Source of the DNA: Coniochaeta sp. PMI_546
Taxonomy: Eukaryota; Ascomycota; Sordariomycetes; Coniochaetales; Coniochaetaceae
Reading direction: 5' to 3'
Assembly: GCA_021432605.1 (NCBI GenBank)
Contig: MU271143.1
Location: 3,171,277 to 3,235,276, forward strand
Length of the DNA: 64,000 nucleotides
In this document: piece after piece, positions 11,405 through 22,089 of the stretch
Numbering within the stretch: position 1 is the stretch's first letter
Layout: every line of letters starts with the position of its first letter
The notes under the pieces: generated by a model
The model's input: only the letters and a program-made list of their open reading frames with translations
Told to the model about the DNA's origin: nothing
Databases searched by the model: none
Position numbers and translations under genes: made by a program

Positions 11405-12813
11405 TGTTTGTTCTCTGTACGTGCGGTTTTGCTTTTCCCTAAACTTCAGCATCCCGTCGGTTCAAGAGTGGTTCCAAGAGTGGTATCGCGTGCAGCCACA
11501 GTACTGTCCTATTTAAAGCTCAAGATGGGTATCCTGTGCAAGAGGTTACGATGGGGTAATTTAGCCGTGTTGTGCACATCTCCTCTCGGTCCAAACATAT
11601 ACCGGCCGCAGTGACAGCTGATTCGCTGCACCAGCTCTACTGTGCAATTGCATGCCGGTCTTCTCTCCGATGCCCGCCTGATTTTCCTTAACCCGGCTTG
11701 GCTGACCTGTAGCTGGAGCTAGATCTGGCTATGCTGGGCCAGCGATAAAGTCCAACTGAGCCGGAATATCGACAAGTGGATTTCTCCTCGACCCTTTCCA
11801 ACAATTTTGTCTCTTGCCCGAGTCACCCGAAGAATATGATACAACGGTGGTCAAATATGGGACATGGTTACCTCCATAGACGCCACTGGCCTTCCAGATG
11901 ACGACAGACCGTAGCATGCCCTTGAAGTGGTGGCCGCCGCAATGCCACATCTAGAGGTCTTGGAGCGAGCTGTAGGCGGTGTCGAATGATAAAAGTATGG
12001 ACGAGAGCCGGCGCCAAAAGGCTGAAGTTTCCTGGCTGGACTGACTGGCCGAGAGACGGAGACTTGCCTTGACGACCATGTGGGGAGAAGGTATCGATGG
12101 TGGGACCAAGGCAGCTTGAATCTGGATGGCGGAGAAGTATTGTAGCTATTACTCCTTTGAGGATCGAGACTGTTACCATGGACGTGGGCGGTATCCGATG
12201 TAACACGCACGCGATAAATCTTGTTGGACCTGAGGTCTTTGATTGTTGGTGGTAGGTAGGAGGTTGGCTTGCAGCCAGGAAGTGAGCCTAAAGAGGCCCC
12301 ACTCCAACAAATCTCCTGGACTGAGACGGTCGTCTTGCCGACAAGGCAGGTCCTGAACCTTTCCTCTTCTGCCCACAACTCAGACCGCCGAGCGAAGACG
12401 ATCTATGGCCATGCTGAAGTCATTCGTCAACTTCGTGTTCGCCGGACTCTCAGACGCCGAACATCGTTTCCTCCACTGTGAGGCTGAGAGCTGAGAGTCA
12501 AGCCGCTTGCTTGAATTATCCAACCCGACCTGCCACGGACAGTTGAGAGTCTTGCCGGCAGTCTCCTCATCCTTGAATCATGTTGCCGCGGGAATGTTGC
12601 CAGAATGAGAACATGGTAGTGGAAGGATCACAGTCATGGTTTCGATGTTGTACATACTGTGTTCGTATTATGTATCAAATGTCGGCTAGAAAAGCAGTTC
12701 TATCGCCATGCCCAAGATTATATAGGTACATACATATACAAGAGATGTGCTGACGCTACTGAGTGTTGGTGTTCCTGCATGCCAGCATCCTGAGATGCTT
12801 CGACTCCTCCCGA
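11405..12813. other. 1.4 kb region without an intact gene; possible degraded cupredoxin fragment
   Basis: The 5' flank of the GH5 gene occupies the left side. On the minus strand around 11860-11953 a short frame begins right after a potential splice acceptor (CTCTAG) with MWHCGGHHFKGM, which has the Cys-x2-His-x4-Met spacing of plastocyanin-like copper sites. The surrounding frames are not joinable into a convincing protein. The remainder holds nothing I can support. Confidence 0.35.
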
Positions 12814-14286
12814 TCATGCTAGCCGCATGACATTCTCGGGCTTCTCTTGCGGCCCTCCTAGTGTTTTCCTGTACAACCACTGTGCAAATCTGACAGTCGG
12901 CTCGTCCACACCGCGTGTGACTATATCAGCCATCCATATGGTAAATGGCAGCAAAATAATGTGAGGAACCAAAAAGGAAACCTCGAGACCCAACGGGCCG
13001 GTCCTCGGCAAAGGGAAGATGTTCATCCATGAAGCGAGCATCTTCTGGTCGTTCTCAAGCGGCCTGATCCAGCCGACGGCGAAGTAGAGCCGGTCGCCGA
13101 GCGTGTTGATGATGGGTCCGTGGACCAGGTACAGGGCATATGATATCCTGCCCAAATACTGGCAGAAGCGGGTCTCGAAAAAGTACTTCACCCACGGTAT
13201 CCGCGGAACCGAAGCGACGATCATGTTGGCCGCCCAGAAGAGATAAAACCACTTGTAGTCGAACACAGCCTGAGGCTTGAAGTATTCGGCCCAGCGCCAT
13301 CCGGGGTTTTCCCTCAAGTCCTCCACGTTGGTCGTGAAAGCTGGAACACCCGCAAGCCAGAGGCCGATGAAAAAGAGGTGGTAGACAATGAAGGTCTTGT
13401 AGCGTTCCAGGCGACGGAGCCACTGAGGGAATTCGCCGTCGTTGCGCCTTGCCAGCAGGTCCAGGTCGGCTTGGAGCATACCGGCCATGAAAAGGGCGCC
13501 GTAGTACCCGTCCACAATGTAGATGAAGTAGTAAATCAGGGCGACCTGGCATAGGAGGCGTGCTTTTGTCGTTGCTCTCATGAGGGCGAGCAGGGCCATG
13601 TAGACGATGACAGAGCCTCTCATCTCAAGTCCGATAGACCACAGGTGTCTGTTGACCTCCATCCATGGCTGATTCTCTTTGAAGAGGAAGCTGAAGTTCT
13701 TGAACTCCACATACCACTTCCAGAGTTCTGCTCCGTAGGTAGGCTGCTTCACGTTGGTCGACAGCCATATGTCGAACACGTGCCAGGAGGTCATGAACAG
13801 AAAGGTGGTGACGATGATCGGGATGAACAGCCGAAACCATCGCCTGAAAAACGCAGATCCCAGATTATCGGCGACCTTGAGATGCTCGCCATTATGGATG
13901 AGGCTCAGCGGTTTCACAGAGAGCACATATCCGGAGATGACATAAAATACGGCGACGGCTATGTGACCACCGCTGAAGAAATTCCGCACCCAGGGAAAGG
14001 TGGCAAAGTGAAAAAAGCCCTTCCAACCCCATGCATGCTCGAACCGAGCAAACAGTGCGTCGCTCGTGGCTGCGTGAGAGAAGAGCTCGTGGTGATGCCA
14101 GTAGACGAGGAAGGCCGCGAAGCCTCTCAGTCCGTCCAGATAAGCCGTCGGCCGGAGTGGCTTGTCCGACTTTTCAGGCCAGGACAAGCTGAAGACGCTT
14201 CTTAGGACCCTCAGCCAGCTAAGCGTCTTCTTGGTCGGGAGATCTCCCGCCATGCTGTCGAGAATGCCCTCGTGCAGCGAGGGCAT
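12814..14286 (-). CDS. acyltransferase 3 family integral membrane protein
   Basis: A single exon of 490 aa. The frame extends further upstream, but the first ATG is at 14286 (MPSLHEGILDSMAG). The acyltransferase-3 hallmark is near residue 50 (YLDGLRGFAAFLVYWHH), followed by a multi-spanning core with VAVFYVISGYVLS, FFRRWFRLFIP, the WSIGLEMRGS stretch and the late YLGRISYALYLVHGP motif; all are diagnostic of PF01757. About ten TM helices are apparent. Members transfer acyl groups to sugars, lipids or other small molecules at a membrane. The acceptor is not predictable from sequence. It is divergently placed from the OCH1-like gene across a 2.3 kb region. Confidence 0.9.
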   Translation of the reverse strand: MPSLHEGILDSMAGDLPTKKTLSWLRVLRSVFSLSWPEKSDKPLRPTAYLDGLRGFAAFLVYWHHHELFSHAATSDALFARFEHAWGWKGFFHFATFPWVRNFFSGGHIAVAVFYVISGYVLSVKPLSLIHNGEHLKVADNLGSAFFRRWFRLFIPIIVTTFLFMTSWHVFDIWLSTNVKQPTYGAELWKWYVEFKNFSFLFKENQPWMEVNRHLWSIGLEMRGSVIVYMALLALMRATTKARLLCQVALIYYFIYIVDGYYGALFMAGMLQADLDLLARRNDGEFPQWLRRLERYKTFIVYHLFFIGLWLAGVPAFTTNVEDLRENPGWRWAEYFKPQAVFDYKWFYLFWAANMIVASVPRIPWVKYFFETRFCQYLGRISYALYLVHGPIINTLGDRLYFAVGWIRPLENDQKMLASWMNIFPLPRTGPLGLEVSFLVPHIILLPFTIWMADIVTRGVDEPTVRFAQWLYRKTLGGPQEKPENVMRLA

Positions 14287-14814
14287 CGCGGGTGCCGATA
14301 AAAAAAAAGAAAAACTAAATAAAACGCGTATCAAATGAGCGCGAAGAAGTGAAGATCAAACAAGGGAAAAGAAGACAGAAACGAGCGTCCTTCTTCGCGC
14401 TAGACCTGTGATCCGGAGATGGAAGGCAGGTGTCAAAACAGAGGCCTCATCAATGTCATGGACAGCAGTGTAACCCCGTCAGAGTGGAAAAGGAGAAGGG
14501 GTCTAACCAAAGCCCGAACTGGGGAAGAAACTACCGGCCTGTGGCTCCAACGGTTGGACAAGGGGGGGGTTTGACAGGCAGTTCAGGTTTTTTGGGAGCT
14601 CGCAGACTAAAGGAAATTCAACTTGCAAGGGATTCGAGATGCACTTTCCTATCCCTGCGAGGATTTCATCCCGCGACCCCACTTGATTCAAGGGGTAGAA
14701 AGGAGGTGCGGGGTCAAGATCTGCGCTTTGCATTATCATTGGACACGTACACTATATGAATAGGGGGGGGGCCTGCCACAAGTGCCATAGTACCCTACCG
14801 TAGGAGTGCTGACG

Positions 14815-15118
14815 GAAGGCAGGCAGGCAGGCTGGCAGGGAGGCCATCGGAGGGGCAAAAATAGAGTTTCGCCGCACGAGTTGCGGCGATGCTCTACACT
14901 ACACGTGTAGTGTACTGCCAAAACGGCCAAAACGAGATTCTGCGGCGGAAGGAACTGCTCAATTAAGGACAATCTGCAATCCTTGCCGATGCCAAGAGCC
15001 AAAGTGAGAACAATCGCGGGCTTGCCAGCTCACCAGATGTCAAGTTTTTTGTGGCCATGAAAGCTCATCAGTACTCCTTACAGCCACGCAGCTAGCTGGC
15101 AGGCTGGCAGGCTGGCAA
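14815..15118. repeat. clustered GGCAG/GGCTGGCA short tandem repeats
   Basis: Short direct repeats of GGCAGGCAGGCAGGCTGGCAG type (14818-14838) recur as CTGGCAGGCTGGCAGGCTGG (from 15092). The two clusters share the same unit and lie 0.25 kb apart, flanking the palindrome. They could be protein-binding sites or simple microsatellite expansion. Confidence 0.5.
14895..14914. promoter_or_regulatory. 20 bp perfect palindrome centred on CACGTG
   Basis: TACACTACAC is followed directly by its reverse complement GTGTAGTGTA. The centre is the E-box core CACGTG, recognised by bHLH factors. It lies in the divergent intergenic region, about 0.6 kb upstream of the acyltransferase ATG. A regulatory role is inferred. 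Confidence 0.45.
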
Positions 15119-16581
15119 GTTTGTGACGCCGAATTGGCCGATATCACAAAGCCTACACCTTATGCTGGGGTGTGGTGTGCATGAAAAGCAGTCATTAATA
15201 GACATGCTGACTACACTAAGAACGACTGCAACACGCCACCAGCGAAGCTGCCGTTTGACGGACCTTTATCGCTGTTAATTGCGACAATGCGACGTGAAGG
15301 TCCTACAGAAGCTGTTTTCGGGCACCATCTCCGGGTTTGCTGCAGACCAAATAAGAGCGACCCGGTTGCGATTGGTTTCTCGACTTTTCTGGCCCGATTT
15401 TTTGGAATGACGATGCGGTTACGCCTAGCTTCTCTTGGCTCAGCTTGGCTGATCAGTGTTTGAAACGCTTGACGATCGCAGGCGACTTCTGTCCAGTGAA
15501 TAAACTTTCTCTGCAGGAACAAAATCTGAGAGCCCGGAGTGGGGGGGATGAGAAAAAAAATGGAAGACAATACCAGCCTGGAAACATGGGTCGGCCACAC
15601 TAATTACCTATCAGACTGCCCTGACTGCATAGCGAAAACCAGAAGCCGATGATGATACAAGATGTGTTCGACGAGAGTTCTCTCCGGCAAAGACTGCTGC
15701 TGTGCTGCTGCAGGACGGGAACGGCCTTCCAAGATTTCACATGCTTACAGCTTACCCCTGAGTGGTTGGAACGTTATTCGCGTGCCGAACGTTTGGCCAT
15801 TAACATAGAGTGTTCGCCGCCAATGCAAGCCCCCGATCTTGGCGCCAGCCCACACGATCTTTCTTGGCGCAAGTCCAGAGGACCGATTGGACCAATCTCC
15901 TGAATCGTTCCAGGACAGACAATGGCGTATCTTTTAGCGATCAACAGGAAGATTACTATGTACTGCGGTACTGGTCTGGCGTCCCGAGGCGGGGTTTGTG
16001 CAGGCTGGTGTTTGTGCCACTATGGCCTTGAACAGCTGCAGGCGGCCAGACCAGGTTTTTGCATGGAGAAGCCCAAGGGGACACCGGGGGGGTCAGGGGA
16101 GGGGTGGCCTGGGTGGCAGCCAGGATAGCCTGTGTGAATCCTGCAGAAAAACCAGGGCCGGAAGTGATGAACACGCGACCTGCCATTTGGCTTCAGATAA
16201 GGGGGCGGGGAATTGGGTCCAATATCATTGGCACCGCGCCCGGCCCAGTGTGCCCCAGGATTTTCACTGACCTCTTTGATTGCTCTTCCTGTGGGATTTT
16301 CGATTGTGATGCCGTGTTTCTCTTTTTATTCTCCCTTCTCAATCTGATTGCTACCTGACCCGGCCCTCGGCTTAGGACGCGCTGGTGGACATTCGTTTCC
16401 CAATTCCTCTTTCCTGGTGGATTGATTTTGCTACTATCTTCATGACACTCGCTTTTACCTGAGCTGGACAGCAAGCTTTGTCCCAAAGGGCATACTTTAA
16501 CCTTTCCTCCCTTGCCTTGCCTTGCCTTGGACTATACGAAATACACGACTTTTCATCCCTGGGGTTAGGAGCTGCTGGGTT

Positions 16582-18042
16582 ATGTGGCCTGGCATGATTG
16601 CCAAGATCAGTACACCTCTAAACTTGGGTTCTCCAACCCTAGCGGCCACGACGGCGTCCTTCAGGAATCGTCTGCCGACGCAGATGAGACGATGTATCCC
16701 CCTCTACGTCGGCTGCGTCGTGCTAGTCCTCTTCATATTTAATCTGAGCCTCTTTCGGTCGAGCCAGCAACATGTCCTGATGCGACCACCCTTCACAGCC
16801 AAGGAGGCCTCGCCAGCAGCAAAGGTCCGCGAGGACTTTCCCAAGAAGATATGGCAGTCCTGGAAGGTCAACCCCCTGATGTTCGAGCGCAAGCACGCCG
16901 ACGTCGCTCGCTCGTGGGCGGAGAGGAACCCCGAGTACAGGTACGAGGTCCTGACGGACGGCAACGAGATGCAGTACGTCGAGGAGCACTTCGGGCCCAT
17001 GGGTTTCAACAGACCAGACATCGTCAACTTCTTCCGAGACCTCAAGGACGCCATCGTCAAGGCGGATCTCTTGCGCTACCTAATCATGTACGCCGAGGGC
17101 GGTCTATGGGCCGATATCGACGTCGAGGCCATCAAGCCCATGTCTAAGTTCATCCCGCCGAGATACGACGTCAAGGATATCGACATGGTGATAGGCGTCG
17201 AAATAGACGAGCCCGACTGGAAGGATCATCCCATTCTCGGCCCCAAGTCGCGCTCCTTCTGTCAATGGACCTTCATGTGCAAGCCGCAACAGCCCGTCAT
17301 GATGAGGCTGATCGAGCACATCATGACCTGGCTCGGTGACGTGGCCAAGAACCAGACGGCATCCATCTCCGATGTTCACCTAGACTTTGACCAGATTATC
17401 AGCGGCACCGGTCCCTCGGCCTTTACTGAAGCGATCATGACCGAGATGAACATCCTGGCGAAGAAGAACGGAGAGAAGGAGGTTGTGTGGGACGACTTCC
17501 ACGACATCACCGAGTCCAAGGTCGTCAGCCGCGTGCTGGTGCTCACTGTCGAGGCCTTTGCCGCCGGCCAAGGCCACTCGGAGTCTGGCACGCACGACGC
17601 CAAGGCCGCCCTCGTTAAGCACCATTACCACGCGTCGAACTGGCCCGGCGCACACCCGCGGTACAACCATCCGGCATACGGCGAGGTTGAAGTGTGCAAC
17701 TGGAAGGACGAGTGTGTGCGCAAGTGGGACGAGGACGTCGCCGCCTTCAACAAGATGACTCCAGAGGAGCAGGCCGTCATCGTGGGCGAGAAGGAGAAGG
17801 AGCGACAAGAGAAGAAGGAGAGGGAGGAGCGGGAGAAGAAGGAGCGCGAGGAGGAGGAAAAGAGGAAGGAAGAAGAGAGGAAGAAGGAGGAGATGGAGGA
17901 GCTGAAGAAGAAGTGGAGGGAAGAGGAGGCGGCCGAGGCGGCGAAGAAGGCCGCCAAGGAGAAAGGAGGCGAGACGACAACCACGACCACGGCGGACGCC
18001 AAGGCGACCAAAGACGCGAAGAAAGACGACAAGAAGCCATGA
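16582..18042 (+). CDS. OCH1-like glycosyltransferase (DXD, GT32-type) with Lys/Glu-rich C-terminal helix
   Basis: A single exon of 486 aa from the first ATG at 16582; an in-frame ATG at 16684 sits just before the membrane anchor. The N-terminal TM helix at about 38-58 (CIPLYVGCVVLVLFIFNLSL) predicts a type II Golgi/ER protein. The catalytic region starts at FPKKIWQSWKV, contains ADLLRYLIMYAEGGLWADID with the DXD motif (DID, about 177-179), and ends with HASNWPG...HP. This is the Gly_transf_sug family that includes the alpha-1,6-mannosyltransferase OCH1. Residues from about 402 to 465 are almost entirely Glu, Lys and Arg, predicted as a single long charged alpha-helix, followed by a Thr tract and a Lys/Asp tail. 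This extension is unusual for the family and should lie in the Golgi lumen. Confidence 0.88.
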   Translation: MWPGMIAKISTPLNLGSPTLAATTASFRNRLPTQMRRCIPLYVGCVVLVLFIFNLSLFRSSQQHVLMRPPFTAKEASPAAKVREDFPKKIWQSWKVNPLMFERKHADVARSWAERNPEYRYEVLTDGNEMQYVEEHFGPMGFNRPDIVNFFRDLKDAIVKADLLRYLIMYAEGGLWADIDVEAIKPMSKFIPPRYDVKDIDMVIGVEIDEPDWKDHPILGPKSRSFCQWTFMCKPQQPVMMRLIEHIMTWLGDVAKNQTASISDVHLDFDQIISGTGPSAFTEAIMTEMNILAKKNGEKEVVWDDFHDITESKVVSRVLVLTVEAFAAGQGHSESGTHDAKAALVKHHYHASNWPGAHPRYNHPAYGEVEVCNWKDECVRKWDEDVAAFNKMTPEEQAVIVGEKEKERQEKKEREEREKKEREEEEKRKEEERKKEEMEELKKKWREEEAAEAAKKAAKEKGGETTTTTTADAKATKDAKKDDKKP

Positions 18043-19830
18043 GACGACATGTCTAGCTTCGAATAACATTCATTCCGTTTCGGCACTGGGAGGGAGCTTT
18101 AACATATATGCTTGGAGGAATTATATACTCATGAAATCACATGGACAATGTTGATAGACGACATGAGAGCACCAGAGAGACGAGGCTCGATCAGTGCCTG
18201 AACCACCCGGACAGGGGCACGGCGCAAGAGAACCCTCACGTCGTGCCGAGGGAGAGGCAAGTGTTTGGCGGCTTCCAAGATATATATCTTGGGCGGTGGC
18301 GGTGTTGTATATGGCGGGGCGGAGTTCTTTGTGTATTTTTCTGCCGAGCTGGGGTGGGCTGTCCAGACTTTCTTGTACATATGTGTATCTATCACCATTT
18401 TTCGGGGTCTGGACATTTGACGAGCTGGCTCTTCAGAGAGAGGGCAAGGCATCAAGTGAGGCTACCCGACATTTAGCCACATCTGGGTTCACTTGAATAC
18501 CTAATACCTAATTCTTCCAAGAGGGCGATGGACCTGTCAGTGTCTTGTATCCCGAGTCTACGATTGAGCTCTTGTAGAGGAGAAGCAAGCCATCGTTGTC
18601 CATGGTCGAAGGATTTGCGAACCACGACCACGATATACCTTAGCTATCTAGGAAGCCCCTTCCACACTCATCAACCAGCCGTCTACTTCAAGTTTTCAGG
18701 TTCTGATAACTTCTAATAGGTGAGTACAACTATCTGCAGTACATGAGGCAAGAGCTTCTAAGCTCGCTCTTTCCATCGAAACAAGCAAGGGGCCACTTCT
18801 AGAAGGTTATAAGGGTGACCTCGGCCAGTTCTCAGTCTACTTGCACTCGTGACGGCACAAAGCAAAACTCGTAGTTGATCTCGGCATCTCAAAAATTCTG
18901 TGCGGCAGACGTTGGCCAACCCGTCCCCAGGCCACTATGGAAATGGTTTACGAGAATCCGTCGCCGTGAAAGAGCTCAGGTGCGTAAGGTACCTAGACTA
19001 GAGCTCAGGATCATGAGGAGGTGGGGCCGGCGGATGATGACTTGGGAAAGAATACAGTCTACTTCGGATGCCAGACAGGCACCACGTATCTACACATGCT
19101 CACGTGGGGAGGAGGACAACAGCAACCCGGTCAGCCCTGAAACAGAGCCAGTCAGAACATCCTACACTATATGATCGTATCTGGGGTGCATTTCGCGGAG
19201 CACGCTTCTCCATATGATCGTAGGCCGGGGAAGTGGGAAAGATGCCTCGGTCGATCCATGTCTTGGCCCGAAGTTCCCCGGGATTTCACATGTCGGCATC
19301 GGTCCTGGACCGCTGTGTCAATAAGACTGACCTCATCGGCACTTGTTCTGGACAGACTACACCTAGCTGCTAATCCGTCCTGGCAGCAATTTTTTGCTTT
19401 CAAACCATCACATCCCCTCACGCACAGCAATACCCTCTCTCCTGCACATTCGTCGTTGGACATTCCACAAACAGTTTGGCCCGTCGTCGGATCAACGGAA
19501 CCTGCCGCTTGCCGCACCAACCACGACCCTTGACCTTCTGGGGGGGAACTCGAACAGTGCCTGACGGGTACAGTACCTATCGCGGGCGGTGTTTTGGCAG
19601 CGGACCTCGTGCTGCGTTAGGGCTCTGTGGAGAGGCCAGTCAGCGCGTGGCCATTACCAGTAACGCACCCTCTGAGTCTGGCCGTCAGCTGCACGTAGGG
19701 CGCATTTGCATCTTTAGGCAATTTGCCAAGGGCCAGAGCTGATAACACCACTGTCGAACGATTGTGGTGCCTGAAATTTACCACTGTATCGAAACCGTGG
19801 CCCTGCTGAAGGGAAGGATCACAATACAAC
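18043..19830. other. 1.8 kb intergenic region
   Basis: Presumed 3' UTR of the glycosyltransferase followed by the upstream region of the aminotransferase gene. Several overlapping open frames of 60-120 codons occur on both strands without protein-like composition. Nothing else is recognised. Confidence 0.55.
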
Positions 19831-21511
19831 ATGTCGTCCGATGCCAGAAATCGAACCGCCAACTTGTCCTCTCCTCCCGCCTCCGCTTCCGCTCGCGTTT
19901 CCGCATCCACTTCCACCTCTTCTTCCGCCTCTCCTCTCCACAGACTTCAAAACATCGCAAACCACATGTCTTCCTCAATAACAACAACGAGTTTCCCTGC
20001 TGAGGCGGTGCCTCAAGCGCCGGAAGATGCACTCTTCGGCTTGATGAGAGCATATCGTGCGGACGAGAGCAAGGACAAGGTCGACTTGGTGGGGCACCTC
20101 TTCGGATTGACTGCATTGCTGTGACTCGAGCACCTCGACTTTGCTAACACTCGCGGTTCCAGGGCATCGGAGCATATCGCGACGACAATGCGAAACCGTG
20201 GGTATTACCAGTGGTAAAGAAGGTAAGCGGTCTGCTCTACTTTGGCGTTTCGAGCCTCCTGGCAGCGGTCTCCCTATAGTCACTATAGAATTGTCACGTA
20301 ACCTGTGCGGCAACTACCCCGCGATCTCGCAGTCAGTCCATCGTGGGACGACGTATCTGCACGGAACAACCCATGCAACCACCTACTATATCAGATACAG
20401 CGCGCTGACCAGCCTCATTACTTGCTTGTAGGCCGACGAGATCCTCCGCAATGACCCCGACCTCAACCACGAATACCTCCCCATCGCCGGTCTCGCACCC
20501 TTCACGAGCAAAGCCATCGAGCTGATCCTCGGCAGCTCCTCGCCCGCCTTGGCCGAGAAACGCACAGCCTCCGTACAGACCATCTCCGGCACCGGTGCCG
20601 TGCACCTCGGCGGCCTCTTCCTGGCACGTTTCTACAAGGTCGCCGGCGCCAACCGCACTGTCTACCTCCCCAACCCGACCTGGGCAAATCACAACCAAAT
20701 CTTCAGCAACGTCGGCCTCCCCATCGCCACCTACCCTTACTTCGACAAGCAGACGCGCGGTCTGGCCATAAATGGCATGCTGCAGGCCCTCCGGGACGCC
20801 CCGGAGCGCAGCATAATCCTCCTACACCCCTGCGCCCACAACCCGACGGGCGTCGACCCGACTCAGGAGCAGTGGCGCGACATCGCCGCCGTCATGAGGG
20901 AGAAGAAGCACTTCCCCTTCTTCGACTGCGCCTACCAGGGCTTCGCGTCGGGTGACCTCGACCGCGACGCCGCCGCGGTGCGCTACTTCGTCGAGCAGGG
21001 CTTCGAGCTCGTCGTCGCGCAGTCCTTCGCCAAGAACTTTGGCCTCTACGGCGAGCGCGCCGGGTGCTTCCACTTTGTCGCCTCGCCGGGCTCCGACGCG
21101 GCCAACGTCGCCACCCGCGTCGCCTCGCAGCTCGCCATCCTGCAGCGCTCCGAGATCAGCAACCCGCCCATCTACGGGGCCAGGATCGCGGCCACGGTGC
21201 TGAACGACCCGGCGCTCTTCGCCGAGTGGAAGGAGAACCTGAGGGAGATGTCGGGCCGCATCATCAGCATGCGCAAGGCGCTGAGGGCCAAGCTGGAGGA
21301 GCTGGGCACGCCCGGCACCTGGAACCACATCACGGACCAGATCGGCATGTTCTCCTTCACCGGCCTGAACGAGGCGCAGGTCAAGAGGCTGCAGGAGGAG
21401 TTCCATATCTACATGACCAAGAATGGACGCATCAGTATGGCGGGGCTGAACACGAGGAATGTGGAGTATGTGGCCAAGGCGATCGACAAGGTTGTTCGGG
21501 AGTCTCAGTAG
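19831..21511 (+). CDS. aspartate aminotransferase (PLP fold type I)
   Basis: Exons 19831-20088, 20163-20222 and 20432-21511 (introns 74 and 209 bp, all phase 0) give 465 aa. Conserved pieces are GIGAYRDDNAKPWVLPVVKK, EYLPIAGLAPF, the substrate/PLP region HPCAHNPTGVDPT, DCAYQGFASGDLDRDA and the Schiff-base lysine in AQSFAKNFGLYGER (about K297). It interconverts aspartate + 2-oxoglutarate with oxaloacetate + glutamate. The first 45 residues are rich in Ser, Ala and Arg with a single acidic residue, and an in-frame ATG at 19966 with a good context (AACCACATG) begins the conserved cytosolic-type N-terminus. The long form could be mitochondrial and the short form cytosolic. The last exon is strongly GC-rich at third positions. 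Confidence 0.93.
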
Positions 21512-22089
21512 AGAAAGGATTGCCTCCTTGTCACCGTGGCCTGTCGACTACGTGACATGCTGTGCTGCTGTGGCCGCTCTCTTTGGGCGAGGAGGTTGGA
21601 TGAGCTCTTCGCGTCATGTGGCTTATCTTTCTGCGGCTCTTATTCATACATCACTCACACCAAAAGTTTGTACTGGACAGGAGCATAGCACTAGTAGACT
21701 TCTCGTCAGATAGAACTCAGCATATCCCATGCTCTGCATAACTAAATGTTCCACTACGTCTTTCGCAAGGACATGCTTGACAGTCACAAAAGCGCTGATG
21801 TCATTGGCAAACACGCATTCACAACCGTGGCCTGCTGGAAAACGGTGTCAAGCGCGTTGTTCCGTAGGATCAGACCATATGTGCATGCAGGACGACTTAT
21901 CGGGTAACCGGAATAGGGGCCGGGGTCTAGGGTCGATCATCGATGGCGCAAAGTTGCCGAACTTCCCGTCAGTAACATGTCGTCACTTTTTTAACTCTCT
22001 TTATTTTTGACTTTCAAGAGACTTCTACTATCAGCCGCGTAGACAAAGCACCAATAGTAGCGCAACCTCGATCCAGGGCCCCGAGAACT
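21512..22089. other. intergenic
   Basis: Lies between two plus-strand genes. No supported feature beyond UTR and promoter sequence. Confidence 0.6.

Larger units (their letters stand above)
14287..16581. other. 2.3 kb divergent intergenic region with G-rich and repeat motifs
   Basis: Upstream region shared by the acyltransferase gene (minus) and the OCH1-like gene (plus). It contains runs of G (around 14560 and 14762), clusters of a GGCAGG/GGCTGGCA motif (14815-14845 and 15090-15118), a 20 bp perfect palindrome (14895-14914), pyrimidine-rich tracts and CTTGC repeats (16507-16530) just before the OCH1-like gene. No coding sequence is supported. Confidence 0.55.

Noticed and set aside
17380-18069. 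Long antisense open frames opposite the OCH1-like gene (up to 229 codons)
   Set aside because: They mirror the GA-rich coding strand, giving Leu/Pro/Ser-rich nonsense; the sense frame carries the DXD enzyme.
20822-21406. 194-codon antisense frame in the aminotransferase exon
   Set aside because: An effect of GC-rich third positions on the coding strand; no domain.
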